Assembly: GCA_022703505.1 (NCBI GenBank) | Contig: JAKLDN010000002.1 | Location: 558,001 to 622,000 of the forward strand | Direction of reading: 5' to 3' | Source: Spirochaetota bacterium | GTDB lineage: Bacteria > Spirochaetota > Spirochaetia > Treponematales > UBA12059 | DNA: 64,000 nt | Shown here: in pieces, positions 15,950 to 24,719 of the stretch | Position numbering within the stretch: position 1 is the stretch's first letter | How the letters are laid out: each line of letters opens with the position of its first letter | Notes under the pieces: generated by a model | What the model was told of the DNA's origin: nothing | What the model saw: the letters and a program-made list of their open reading frames with translations, nothing else | Database searches by the model: none | Made by a program: the position numbers and the translations under genes

Positions 15950-16443
15950 AATTCCTGGAACGCCTGGACGCGGCCGTGCTGGCCGCCCTGAAGCTCCTGA
16001 CGATAGGATTGTTCTCCGCCCTGATGCTGATCCTGACCGCGAACGTCTTCGTCCGCTTCGTGCCGATCCTTTCCCTGCACTGGCTGGACGAGATCGTGGA
16101 ACTGCTCTTCGCCGCCCTGGTCTTCTACGGCTCCGCGGCCCTGTGGATCCTGGAAGGCCACTTCCAGGCCGGGGAGTGGCTAGCCAAAAGCCTGAAGAGC
16201 CCCCGGATGAGGGCGGCCCTCCGGCTGGCCGTGGATCTGGGATCCCTGCTCTTCCTGGCCGTCTTCTTCCGGTATTCGTTTCAGCTGGTGCGCAGGTCCA
16301 TGGAGGTCACCGCCGTCTTCCTGATCCCCAAGCGGGTCCTGTACTCCTGCATGCCCCTGTCCTCCGCGGTGATGCTCTTCTATTCCCTGAGGTTCGTCCT
16401 CCGGGATTTTCGGGAGCTCCGGACCCCGACGGATACGCGATAG
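15946..16443 (+). CDS. dctQ: TRAP transporter small permease (DctQ family)
   Basis: 165 residues, four membrane segments, the small membrane subunit of the TRAP transporter. The hallmark WxDEIxxL text is present as LHWLDEIVELLFAALVFYG, followed by EGHFQAGEW. It starts inside the dctM stop (ATGA overlap, GGAGGG upstream) and is therefore translationally coupled. It ends the operon; palindromic repeats follow. Confidence 0.93.
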   Translation: MKFLERLDAAVLAALKLLTIGLFSALMLILTANVFVRFVPILSLHWLDEIVELLFAALVFYGSAALWILEGHFQAGEWLAKSLKSPRMRAALRLAVDLGSLLFLAVFFRYSFQLVRRSMEVTAVFLIPKRVLYSCMPLSSAVMLFYSLRFVLRDFRELRTPTDTR

Positions 16444-16450
16444 AGGGGAT

Positions 16451-16530
16451 CGACGAAGCCGCGTCATCAACCGGCGTTCCACGCCGGTGGACGGTTCGGG
16501 GCTGTCCATGGGCGCCCAGCGGCTTCGTCG
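16451..16530. repeat. CGACGAA-type palindrome, first copy after dctQ
   Basis: Arms CGACGAAGCCGC (16451-16462) and GCGGCTTCGTCG (16519-16530) enclose 56 nt with its own hairpin (ACCGGCG..CGCCGGT). The text GTCGCCGTGAGGACCGGG after the right arm is repeated after the next copy. Confidence 0.75.
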
Positions 16531-16577
16531 CCGTGAGGACCGGGACGCTGCGCGACCCGCCGCAGGCTCGTGGGGGT

Positions 16578-16638
16578 CGACGAATCCGCGTCCTGGGACG
16601 CGAAGCATCCGTCCCTGGGCGTATTCGCGGATTCGTCG
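16578..16638. repeat. CGACGAA-type palindrome, second copy after dctQ
   Basis: Arms CGACGAATCCGCG (16578-16590) and CGCGGATTCGTCG (16626-16638), perfect over 13 bp, 35 nt apart. 16629-16652 repeats 16521-16544 with one mismatch, so the two copies are a diverged tandem duplication. Confidence 0.75.
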
Positions 16639-16640
16639 CC

Positions 16641-16675
16641 GTGAGGACCGGGCCGCAACGCGGCCCGGTCCTCAC
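16641..16675. terminator. GC-rich hairpin between convergent dctQ and SpoIIE genes
   Basis: Perfect 16-bp stem GTGAGGACCGGGCCGC with its complement, 3-nt loop AAC, ending 1 nt before the SpoIIE gene. There is no long T-run; it probably works as a bidirectional terminator. Confidence 0.6.
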
Positions 16676-16676
16676 G

Positions 16677-19600
16677 CTATTTCCTCTTTATCACCATCAG
16701 GGTCAGGTCGTCGTACTGGTCGTCCTCCCGGATGCCCGCGTAGACGCGGTACTCCGGATGCTCCTTGTCGGGATTGTCCCGGCGCTTGTCCTTGAGGAGG
16801 ATCCGGTACTGGTCGAAGTGCTTCTCCAGGAAGTCGTCGATCTTGGCGTCCACCAGGACCAGGTCCTTGTCGGTGGCCCGCGGATCGGGATACAGGCGGA
16901 ATAGTTTCTCCGCGGAGATGAGGGCCAGGACCATCTCCTCCAGGGTGCCCTCGCAGGCGGAGTAGTCGAAGGTCATGACCTGGTCCGGAACGGGGTTCCC
17001 CTCCTTTTCGAGGCGATACCGGCCCCGGGAGAGGACGGCCTCGACGATGGCCTCGGCCCGCTCATTTCCGAAGGGATCCTCCAGCTTCTGGATCTGCTCC
17101 GTTCCGTCCTTCAGGGTGACGGTCCGTTCCAGGATCCGGAAATCCGGGCCGCGCTGGTACCACTTGGCCTCCTCGATGCCGTCCGTGTAGAGGAGGAGGA
17201 TATCCCCTTTTTCCAGCTTGAGGGTCACCTGCCTATACGGGCTCTTCATCTCCACCAGGAAATTGGCGAAGGTCCCGCACGGGGGTGTATCCGGCAGATC
17301 GTGGACCGCGATTTTCCGGTTCCGGGCTTCGTAGATGCGCTGTGTCTTGTCCCCCGCGTGGCAGACCTGGGTGATCCCGGTCTTCCCGTCCAGGACACCC
17401 ATGGTCAACGCGGCGAACCGTCCCTTGAAGCCCCGGCCCTCGACGAGGTCATTGATCTGGTAGCAGAGCTTGTCCAGTTCGATGCCCCGGTCCCGGGTCC
17501 AGCCCGTGAAGTGGTTCAGGAAGAGGGTTGCCACCTCCACGGAGATGATGGCCGCGGGTATGCCCTTTCCGGCGGCGTCGCACTTGATGAATGCATAGTA
17601 TCGGTCGTCGAGCTTCATGAAGTTGAAGAAGTCGCCGGAGACGCCCTTGGCGCCCTCGTAGTACCCGAAGAAGGAGACGTCCGGGGTGTCCTCGCTCCCC
17701 GTCGACAGCTTGTCCCCCCGTTCGTTCTTGTGGAGGGGCAGGAACATCTTCTGGGTTTCCTTTCCCACCGTGAGGTCCTTGCTGGCCGCGGCGGCCTTCA
17801 CGAGCCCCTCGGTCAGGGTGTTCACCGCGGAAGCCAGGCTCCCGATCTCGTCCGTCCGGGAGGCCTCCTCGATCCGCTCGCCCTTGAGATCCTCCTTGTC
17901 CTCGGTGTCCCGGATGCGCTCGATGGCCGCCACCAGCTTGCGGATGGGGCTGACGATGTACCAGGACAGGAGGGCCGCGCCCCCCACGCCCACGGCCAGG
18001 ACCAGGAGGGCGATGGACCCGGTGATGCGCACCAGGTTGATGGTGGCGCTCCGGAGTTCCTGGTTGATCAGGTCCGTGGAGACCGCCAGGCGGACCATGC
18101 CCCGGTAGTAGATGCCGTCCTGGCCCTGCCGGAATACGATGGGCTTGTAGAAGACGTATTCCGTCGTGCCGGGATCCAGGGCCGCGGGGTCGTACGCGGG
18201 CTCGGATCCCATGATCTCGCGGGCGATGACTTGCAGGCGTTCGTTCAGGGTCCGCTCCAGGTCCCGGGTGGTGGCCGCGATCTGGGAGAGCTTGGTCTCG
18301 TTCTCCGGGGTGATCCGTATGGCCAGGGCCCGGGCTTCTTCCTGCAGTCGCGCCAGGGTCTCCGCGATCGCCCCGACCTCCTCGGCGGCCCGCTTGTCCA
18401 CCGCCGCGGCGATCTCGGGGATGCGGGCGGAGATGGAATCGGTGAGCGCGCTGCGGCCCGGCCGCAGTTCCGGCCCGTCCAGCTTTGAGATCCCGTCCGG
18501 GTCGTTGGAGGCCCAGACGATGTCGGGATTGGTGGAGCGTTCCCGGTCGTCCCGGGTGCCGTACCCGGTGATGGTGACATACCGGGCTTCCGCCAGGGCC
18601 TGGACCTGCTGGGGCAGGAAGCCCAGCTCCAGGACGTTCTCCGCGGGCAGGTAGGTCCGGGCCCCCTGGGCCAGGCTCTCCAGGAGCACCTGGGCCTTCT
18701 GCTCGAGTCCTCGGGCCAGGTTCTGGCCCTGGGTCCTCACCTGGAATACCCCCAGGGGCACGGACACCATGGCCGTGACGAAGAGCACTAAAAGGCCGAT
18801 CACGAAGGTGAACTTGAATCCAAGGTTGAGGCCCCGGGTCTTGAACCTCCGGACCTCCGTCTTTTTCCGGGCCGTGGGCATGGGCCCTCCTTCCAGCAGA
18901 GCCGCGACCTCCAGGCGCACGACCGAGCCGTCCCGGATGACGGCGGCGGCCTGCCTTAGGGTCGCAAGGATGCCGACGGCCCCGAAGGCCGCGGCCAGGA
19001 CCGCGAAGAGGTCCCAGAAGGAAATCCGGTACCGGGCCGGGGGACGGAAGGTCCAGACCGGCTCATACCGCGCGGAGAAGTCTCCGAACTTGACCGTACC
19101 GGAGGCGTCGAAGGAAAGAGGGGTGCGGACCCAGTACCAGCCCCGGGCCGGATGGAGCAGGCCCACCCGGTAGTCCCCCGCCTCCACGTCCTGGGCGACC
19201 AGGCCTCCCAGGGACCGGTCGGACTCCACGGAGTAGGCCCCCGCGGACAGGTCGAAGACATAGTCGTACGGCGCGGCCCCGTCCCGGTCCAGGACCACCC
19301 GGGAGACGACCCCGTCCTCCCGGAACCCCCGGCCCAGGATGCGCAACGTCGCCGCGCCGAAATCGTCCCGGACCTGCAGGATGTCGGACACCAGGGTGAA
19401 GGGGATGAACTTGTCCGCCCTCAGGAAGGTCCGGACCGCGGGACCGATGTTCCCGACCTCGTCGATGGCCGCCACGGAGAAGATGTAGTACCCGTCGTCC
19501 ACGTTCGGGAACCCCGCGGATGTTCCCGGGCCCCGGGAGGCGGGGGGCGGGATCAGGTCGCCCGCCCGGAAGGCGAGCTCCCGCTCGTAGTCCGTCGCGG

Positions 19601-21404
19601 GTTCGAAGGGGTAGGGAGCGGCCTGCGCCGTTCCGCCGGTCTGTGGGGCCGCGGCGGCCGTATCCGTCCCGGAGTCCCCGGACGCCGATTCCGCCGCGGG
19701 GACGGCCGCGGTCCCCGCGGGACGCCTCCGGACCGGAGGGCGGTCCAGGGGGCCGACGTACCGGAGGGTCCAGGTGTAGCCCGCCACGTCCGGGTCCTCG
19801 GGGGGATCCCAGAGCACGTTGAAGGTGTTGGACGAGAGGAAGCCGTCCGCCCCGGCCGCCGGCGGACGCAGGGTCGGCGGCCCCGGGGGCGTCGTGTCCC
19901 GGACGAACTCCACCCGGGCCGGCTCGGACCAGTTGCCCGCGTAGTCCACGGCCCGGATGGCGAACCACCAGGACCCGTCCCGGTCCGCCGTGAAGGATGC
20001 CCGGTTGACCGTCTCCAGGGCCATGAGCTCCCCGGAGGGCACGGCCTCGGGATCCCGGCTCCAGGAATAGGAGTACCCCGCGATGCCCGAGGAATCCTCC
20101 GGAGCCGTCCATCGGACCGAGGCCGAATCCCGGCGTGTGCGGCGGCCCGCCGCGAAGTCCGCGGCCGCCGCGGCGGGGGGCCGTACGGTCGTGTCCGGCG
20201 CGAGGATGGAGATCCGCGGGCCGCCGGAGGCGGGCTGGGACTGCCAGAAGACCCAGAGCCGGCCCTGGCGGTACACCGATCGGCCGAAGGTCGCCTCCCC
20301 CTGGGCCGCGCCGGAGACGTCCCTCTCCCGCCACAGGATGCCTTCCCGGAAGGACAGGTAGACCCGGTTCCGCCCCCGGCGATTGTCGAACCAGATCAAC
20401 CCGGGCCTGCCCCCGGCGTCGATCAGGCGCGGTTCCCCGGCGGTGCCGGAGCCCAGGCTGATCCGCTCCGCCGTACCGGGGACGTAGGCTCCCGAGGCGT
20501 CCAGTTCAGCGAAGAAAGCCTGGGGGGATCCTCCCCGGGGGGTCCGCTCCCAGGCCATGTACAGCCTGCCGCCTATTGCGGCCAGGTGGGGGCGCTGGTT
20601 TTGGAAAGTGTCGGCGGCCGCCGATCCGGATTCGTTTCCGAAATTCGTCGCCTGGAGTGCGGGGCTCCAGGAGGCTCCCCCGTCGGTGGTCCGCTTGGAA
20701 TAGATCTGGTAGGTGGGCCGGTCGCCCCCGGACAGGGCCTGGAAAACGACCACGTCCGCCCCCTGCACGGAGGCCGCGGAGGGGAGGAAGGAGAGGGGGA
20801 GGTTGTCCCCCCCGTTGACGAAGGGCCGGAACTCCGTCCAGGTCCGTCCGTCCTCCGTCCGGGCGTAGTAGATCGTGAGGGAATCCTCCCGGCCTCGGGC
20901 GGCGAAGAGGTACCAGCCTCCGCCGGACCGGGGAAAGATCCGGGGGGCGGAGATGGTCAGGTCCGAGGCCACCGTGGCCGTCACGGGGAACGAGAGGCCC
21001 CCGTCCCGGGAGACCAGGACCGTGGCCTCCCGGTCGCCGGAGAGCACGGCCACCGCCAGTTCCCCGGAAGGAGAGGAGGCCGCGGACAGCAGCACCGGCT
21101 CGTCCCCCCGGAAGGGATAGGGACCCGCGAAGCGCCGGTTCAAGGCTTCGGGCTTGCCGTCCCGGAGGAGGGCCAGGGAAAGGAAGGCCTCCCCGGAGCC
21201 GGATCCCGCGGCCTGGGATTCCTGCCAGACCACGGCGATGCCCCCGGGGACTTCGAACGCCGCGGGATACCGGGCCGACGGGTCCGACAGGAACCGGGGG
21301 TTCTCCCAGTAATAGTCCTGGGCAGCCGCCGTGGCCGGAACCAGGAAGGCGGCGGCCGCCAGGAGCAGGGCGGCCGCGAATCCGGAAGGACCACGTCTCG
21401 GCAT
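16677..21404 (-). CDS. Giant sensor SpoIIE-type serine/threonine phosphatase
   Basis: 1575 residues. A signal peptide (about 1-28) is followed by a large extracytoplasmic region with BNR/Asp-box repeats (VSRDGGLSFP, TEDGRTWTEF, RTTDGGASWSP; about 120-260) typical of beta-propellers, then fibronectin-III-like text with Trp/Tyr patterns (about 400-650). A membrane segment lies near 810, another near 870, a second external segment runs to about 1135, and a third membrane segment is near 1145-1165. A HAMP linker (about 1160-1215) leads to a C-terminal SpoIIE/PP2C phosphatase (about 1230-1575) with metal-binding Asp residues in GVSGDFF, CDAAGKG, YTDGIEEA and DDLTLMVI. It would dephosphorylate a cytosolic partner (such as an anti-sigma antagonist) in response to an external signal. 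It begins 6 nt after the stop of 21411-24548. Confidence 0.92.
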   Translation of the reverse strand: MPRRGPSGFAAALLLAAAAFLVPATAAAQDYYWENPRFLSDPSARYPAAFEVPGGIAVVWQESQAAGSGSGEAFLSLALLRDGKPEALNRRFAGPYPFRGDEPVLLSAASSPSGELAVAVLSGDREATVLVSRDGGLSFPVTATVASDLTISAPRIFPRSGGGWYLFAARGREDSLTIYYARTEDGRTWTEFRPFVNGGDNLPLSFLPSAASVQGADVVVFQALSGGDRPTYQIYSKRTTDGGASWSPALQATNFGNESGSAAADTFQNQRPHLAAIGGRLYMAWERTPRGGSPQAFFAELDASGAYVPGTAERISLGSGTAGEPRLIDAGGRPGLIWFDNRRGRNRVYLSFREGILWRERDVSGAAQGEATFGRSVYRQGRLWVFWQSQPASGGPRISILAPDTTVRPPAAAAADFAAGRRTRRDSASVRWTAPEDSSGIAGYSYSWSRDPEAVPSGELMALETVNRASFTADRDGSWWFAIRAVDYAGNWSEPARVEFVRDTTPPGPPTLRPPAAGADGFLSSNTFNVLWDPPEDPDVAGYTWTLRYVGPLDRPPVRRRPAGTAAVPAAESASGDSGTDTAAAAPQTGGTAQAAPYPFEPATDYERELAFRAGDLIPPPASRGPGTSAGFPNVDDGYYIFSVAAIDEVGNIGPAVRTFLRADKFIPFTLVSDILQVRDDFGAATLRILGRGFREDGVVSRVVLDRDGAAPYDYVFDLSAGAYSVESDRSLGGLVAQDVEAGDYRVGLLHPARGWYWVRTPLSFDASGTVKFGDFSARYEPVWTFRPPARYRISFWDLFAVLAAAFGAVGILATLRQAAAVIRDGSVVRLEVAALLEGGPMPTARKKTEVRRFKTRGLNLGFKFTFVIGLLVLFVTAMVSVPLGVFQVRTQGQNLARGLEQKAQVLLESLAQGARTYLPAENVLELGFLPQQVQALAEARYVTITGYGTRDDRERSTNPDIVWASNDPDGISKLDGPELRPGRSALTDSISARIPEIAAAVDKRAAEEVGAIAETLARLQEEARALAIRITPENETKLSQIAATTRDLERTLNERLQVIAREIMGSEPAYDPAALDPGTTEYVFYKPIVFRQGQDGIYYRGMVRLAVSTDLINQELRSATINLVRITGSIALLVLAVGVGGAALLSWYIVSPIRKLVAAIERIRDTEDKEDLKGERIEEASRTDEIGSLASAVNTLTEGLVKAAAASKDLTVGKETQKMFLPLHKNERGDKLSTGSEDTPDVSFFGYYEGAKGVSGDFFNFMKLDDRYYAFIKCDAAGKGIPAAIISVEVATLFLNHFTGWTRDRGIELDKLCYQINDLVEGRGFKGRFAALTMGVLDGKTGITQVCHAGDKTQRIYEARNRKIAVHDLPDTPPCGTFANFLVEMKSPYRQVTLKLEKGDILLLYTDGIEEAKWYQRGPDFRILERTVTLKDGTEQIQKLEDPFGNERAEAIVEAVLSRGRYRLEKEGNPVPDQVMTFDYSACEGTLEEMVLALISAEKLFRLYPDPRATDKDLVLVDAKIDDFLEKHFDQYRILLKDKRRDNPDKEHPEYRVYAGIREDDQYDDLTLMVIKRK

Positions 21405-21410
21405 GGGACT

Positions 21411-24400
21411 TCAGTATCCCCTCGCGACCAGGCGCGAGTCCAGGTCCGAAACCTTCTGTACCTTGCGGGCCTGGGGATAGGTCTCGTAGAGCCGGGTCAG
21501 GCGGATCCGGGCGTTCAGGAAATCGCCGGTCTGCAGGAAACCCACGGCTTCGTTGTACAGAGTCTCGCCCGCGCTGGGCAGGACCACCACCGCGGTCCCC
21601 CCGACGTAGGTCAGGATGCGGTCCTTGAGGGCACTGGCGGACTGGTTGTTGGGATCCAGTTCCAGGGCCCGGTTGAGCTGGGTCAGGGCGATGCTGAACT
21701 GGGATACGTTCCGGGCGTCCCAGATCCTCTGGGCGGCTGTGGTCAGGGTGCGGGCTTCCGCAAGGGCCCGGGGGTCCGGGGGCGGTAGACGCAGGCCGAT
21801 CAGGATCTCCAGGCGCTCGATGAGGGCCGCAAGGCCGGTGTATTTCGGATCGATCGTCTGGAGATCCAGAAGGTCGCTGTAGACGGTCTCGAGGTCCTGT
21901 CGGGCGTCGATCTTGGACCGGGCCTGGGATACCAGCCGCGCGAATTCCCGGTTGAAGGCGTCCGGGTCGGACACCTGGTTGATGCGGAGTTCCAGGACCC
22001 GGGCTTCCTGGTTCAGGGGGAAGACGAGCTTGACCTGGGCGATCCGCTGCTTGGCGGTTTCGAAGGACTGGAGGGCGCTGACCCTGTCCCGACGCTCCAG
22101 GGCCGCCCGACCGTCCTCGTAATTCCTGCGGGCCAGGCTCAGAAGCTGGCTCATCTCGGGGTAGAGAGGCGCGGTCTGGGGGATGTCCCGGCCGGTCTTG
22201 ACGGAGAGGGCGGTCTGCACGAGGCGCAGCCAGTTCTCCACCTCCGGTTCCGGCTCGTCCGTGTGGGTCACCCTCCAGCGGGCCCGGGCCTGGAGCAGGG
22301 CCTCCTCCGCCCGGGCGAAGTCCCCGGCGTTGTAGAGAGCCTTGCCCTCGGTGAGGAGGCGGCGGGTGTCCCGGACTACCCGTTCATTTTCCGCCTGCAC
22401 GATCTGGGTCCCCAGGTTTTGGAGGTCCAGGTCGCTTTTCGCCCGCAGGGCGGGGTCGTCCTCGAAGGACAGGGAGGCCAGGTACCGTTCCCGAGCCCGC
22501 TCCAGTCGTTCCCGGGCGGTGTCGAAGTCCTCCCGGCCGTAGGCCGCCCGGGCTTCCGCCAGGCGGCGGTCCGCCTCCAGGCGGTTGCTCTGGGCCTGGC
22601 GCTGGCGGTCGCGGGCCGCCGCGGCCAGGGTCTGGCCCTCCGCGGAGAGCCGGGCCGCGGCGGCGTCCAGGGCCCGGGCCCGCTCGAGCTGGGCCGTGAC
22701 CGCGGGGGCGGAGGAGAAGGAGGCGGGCTCCGCCGAGTACCGGGACAGGATGCCCGCGACGTCCCTCCGCAGGACCTGCAGGAGGCGCTCGGATTCCGCG
22801 ATCACCTGGAGGCTCCGTGTGGGGTAGGCCAGGGGGGCGGTCCCCTGCGGGGCGCCCTCCGGGACCGCCCCTTCCGCGAGGCGCCGCGCGGCGGCGATGT
22901 CCGCGGTCCGGGACTTCAGGCGGTATTCCTGGACGTCCGTCTCGGCCTTGGCCGCCAGGGCCACGGTCCGGAGCTCGAAGGCCGCGGCGGCTTCCGAGGA
23001 CCGGGTCAGCCGGTCCTCGAGGGCGGTCTGGACTTCCTGGGAACCCCGGGGGGCTCCCCCGGCACCGGAAAGCCGGGCCAGCTCGGCGCCCCGGGTCCGG
23101 GCCGCGGCGTCCAGGTCGGAGATGCCCTTCCGGAGCTCCGCAGTCCGGGTCCGCAAGCCCCGAAGGACCGTGAGCCCGTCCGCCAGGGCCGCCTCCGGGG
23201 ATCCCGGCCCGGACGGGGCCGCGGCGAGGGCGGCGTCCAGGGCGGCCGTGAGTTCCCGCTCCCGGGCTTCCTGGGCGGCCAGCTCGGTCCGCAGGGCCGC
23301 CAGGGCCGCGGACGCCTGGGCGGTGTCCCGGAGATGCTGGAGCCGGAGGTAGTCGGAGCCCCGGACGGACACGATGGTCCGGCCGAAGGCGCTGGGGGGG
23401 TCCGTGACGTCCGTGGGGAGGAAGAGGCTCCACAGGCGTTGGAACCGGATGGCCCGATCCGCCAGGGGGGGTACGGAGCGGAAGCCCGAGTCGGAATCGG
23501 GGAACCGTCCCTCGGAGAAGGCGGCCTGGGCGTACGCGGCCTTCCGGGCCAGGGCGGCGTCCGCCGCGCCGGCTGCGGAGTCGAAGAGGGCGGCCCACTG
23601 GGCGGCCATGGAGCCTGCGACGCCTTCCAGGCGTTCCGCCTGGGGCCGTCCCAGGATGAAGCTGGCCGCGAAGGGCACGAAGAAGTCGTTCTCCAGGCCC
23701 GGGTCCTTCTCCTTGAACAGGAGGCTCAGGTTTTCCAGGAACCGTCCGGTGTCCAGGGTCTCGGCCCGTATCCCCGCCAAGCGGGTCAGGGCCGCCTCCG
23801 CGGCGGGCAGGGCTGCGTCGACGCGGGCGGGATCCCCGGAATCGAAGGCGCTACTCAGGGGCGGCAGGGCCGAGGCGAGCTCCGCCTGCAGCTCCGCGAA
23901 GCGTCCTATCTGCCGCTCCGCCTCCGCCACGGTCTCGAAGGCCCGGTCCACCCCGTCCTTCCCCGACTCCCCTCCCTCCGTGACCACCCCGAGAGCCACT
24001 TTCCCCCGGAAATCCTGGTCGAACTGTTGCCGGTAGAGGGTGAAGCCCCGGGTGTTGGTCCGGGCGGACTCCACGTAGAGCCCCCGGGCCGCCTGATCCG
24101 CGGCTTCCTGAAGGATTCCCAGCCGTTGCTGGTCCCAGAGCACCTTGATGGAGGTCCGTTCCGCGTACTGGATGAAGCTCTTTTCCGTCTCTCCCGGCTT
24201 GGGTATGAGGTCCCGGAGGCGCTGGATGAGCCGGGCGTGTTTCTCCGCGGCGGCCGGCTCGTCCACGAAGGCCGTGAGCAGTTCCTTGGCGGTCTTGTTG
24301 AAGTCCGACTGGACCGCCGCGATCCGGTTGAGCCGCCTCTGGGCCAGGTCCAAGCCCGCGGGGTTGGCCTGGATGTACTGCCTCAGGACGTCGATGGCGC

Positions 24401-24548
24401 GATTGTACTCCTGGGCCTTGATGAGTTCATCCGCCACGGCCAGGGGATTTTCCCGGGAGCCCAGGGCCGCCGCCCGGGGTGCCGCAAGGAGGAGTAGAAT
24501 AGGGAGGAGCAGGGCTCCCAGGGCGATGCGGGACGGTTTGCGCCTCAT
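21411..24548 (-). CDS. Large exported coiled-coil/TPR-like protein (TP0855-like)
   Basis: 1045 residues from the ATG at 24548; a TTG further upstream is rejected because the signal peptide (MRRKPSRIALGALLLPILLL, ending near AAALGS) starts here. The rest is almost entirely helical: a TPR-like opening (ADELIKAQEYNRAIDVLRQY), long Ala/Glu/Arg-rich coiled coils in the middle (about 380-700), and further TPR-like units toward the C-terminus (EGKALYNAGDFARAEEALLQA, YNEAVGFLQTGDFLNARIRL). It sits between the UPF0164 gene (divergent) and the SpoIIE gene (same operon), an order I recall from Treponema. It probably acts as a periplasmic scaffold for the SpoIIE sensor; the biochemical role is unknown. 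Confidence 0.82.
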   Translation of the reverse strand: MRRKPSRIALGALLLPILLLLAAPRAAALGSRENPLAVADELIKAQEYNRAIDVLRQYIQANPAGLDLAQRRLNRIAAVQSDFNKTAKELLTAFVDEPAAAEKHARLIQRLRDLIPKPGETEKSFIQYAERTSIKVLWDQQRLGILQEAADQAARGLYVESARTNTRGFTLYRQQFDQDFRGKVALGVVTEGGESGKDGVDRAFETVAEAERQIGRFAELQAELASALPPLSSAFDSGDPARVDAALPAAEAALTRLAGIRAETLDTGRFLENLSLLFKEKDPGLENDFFVPFAASFILGRPQAERLEGVAGSMAAQWAALFDSAAGAADAALARKAAYAQAAFSEGRFPDSDSGFRSVPPLADRAIRFQRLWSLFLPTDVTDPPSAFGRTIVSVRGSDYLRLQHLRDTAQASAALAALRTELAAQEARERELTAALDAALAAAPSGPGSPEAALADGLTVLRGLRTRTAELRKGISDLDAAARTRGAELARLSGAGGAPRGSQEVQTALEDRLTRSSEAAAAFELRTVALAAKAETDVQEYRLKSRTADIAAARRLAEGAVPEGAPQGTAPLAYPTRSLQVIAESERLLQVLRRDVAGILSRYSAEPASFSSAPAVTAQLERARALDAAAARLSAEGQTLAAAARDRQRQAQSNRLEADRRLAEARAAYGREDFDTARERLERARERYLASLSFEDDPALRAKSDLDLQNLGTQIVQAENERVVRDTRRLLTEGKALYNAGDFARAEEALLQARARWRVTHTDEPEPEVENWLRLVQTALSVKTGRDIPQTAPLYPEMSQLLSLARRNYEDGRAALERRDRVSALQSFETAKQRIAQVKLVFPLNQEARVLELRINQVSDPDAFNREFARLVSQARSKIDARQDLETVYSDLLDLQTIDPKYTGLAALIERLEILIGLRLPPPDPRALAEARTLTTAAQRIWDARNVSQFSIALTQLNRALELDPNNQSASALKDRILTYVGGTAVVVLPSAGETLYNEAVGFLQTGDFLNARIRLTRLYETYPQARKVQKVSDLDSRLVARGY

Positions 24549-24679
24549 CGGACGCGGGGGATCCTCCTTCCGTACGGACAATATACCTCGGCCCCGGCGG
24601 TTCCGCGTGAGTCGAGGGCGGTCGGGCCCCTTTCATTCTCGGCATGAAGGGACGGTCGATGTAGGCGCAAGGGAGCGCG

Positions 24680-24708
24680 TGGAAATGCCGATACGACTAT
24701 AGTATACT
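24680..24708 (+). promoter_or_regulatory. Promoter of the UPF0164 gene
   Basis: TGGAAA (24680-24685), 17 nt, TATACT (24703-24708). The start site should fall at about 24715, so an ATG at 24711 is excluded and the ATG at 24720 would have a leader of only a few nt. The same TGGAAA-N17-TATACT form precedes the PEGA gene and the cNMP-binding gene at 59145. Confidence 0.65.
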
Positions 24709-24719
24709 TGATGGTACAG

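Noticed and set aside
19590-19640. tRNA-like GGTTCGAA sequence
   Set aside because: It is inside the SpoIIE coding region and no cloverleaf can be drawn; no tRNA was found anywhere in the window.
24549-24581. Upstream TTG start for the coiled-coil protein
   Set aside because: It would place 11 extra residues before the signal peptide and overlaps the predicted -10 (24580-24585).
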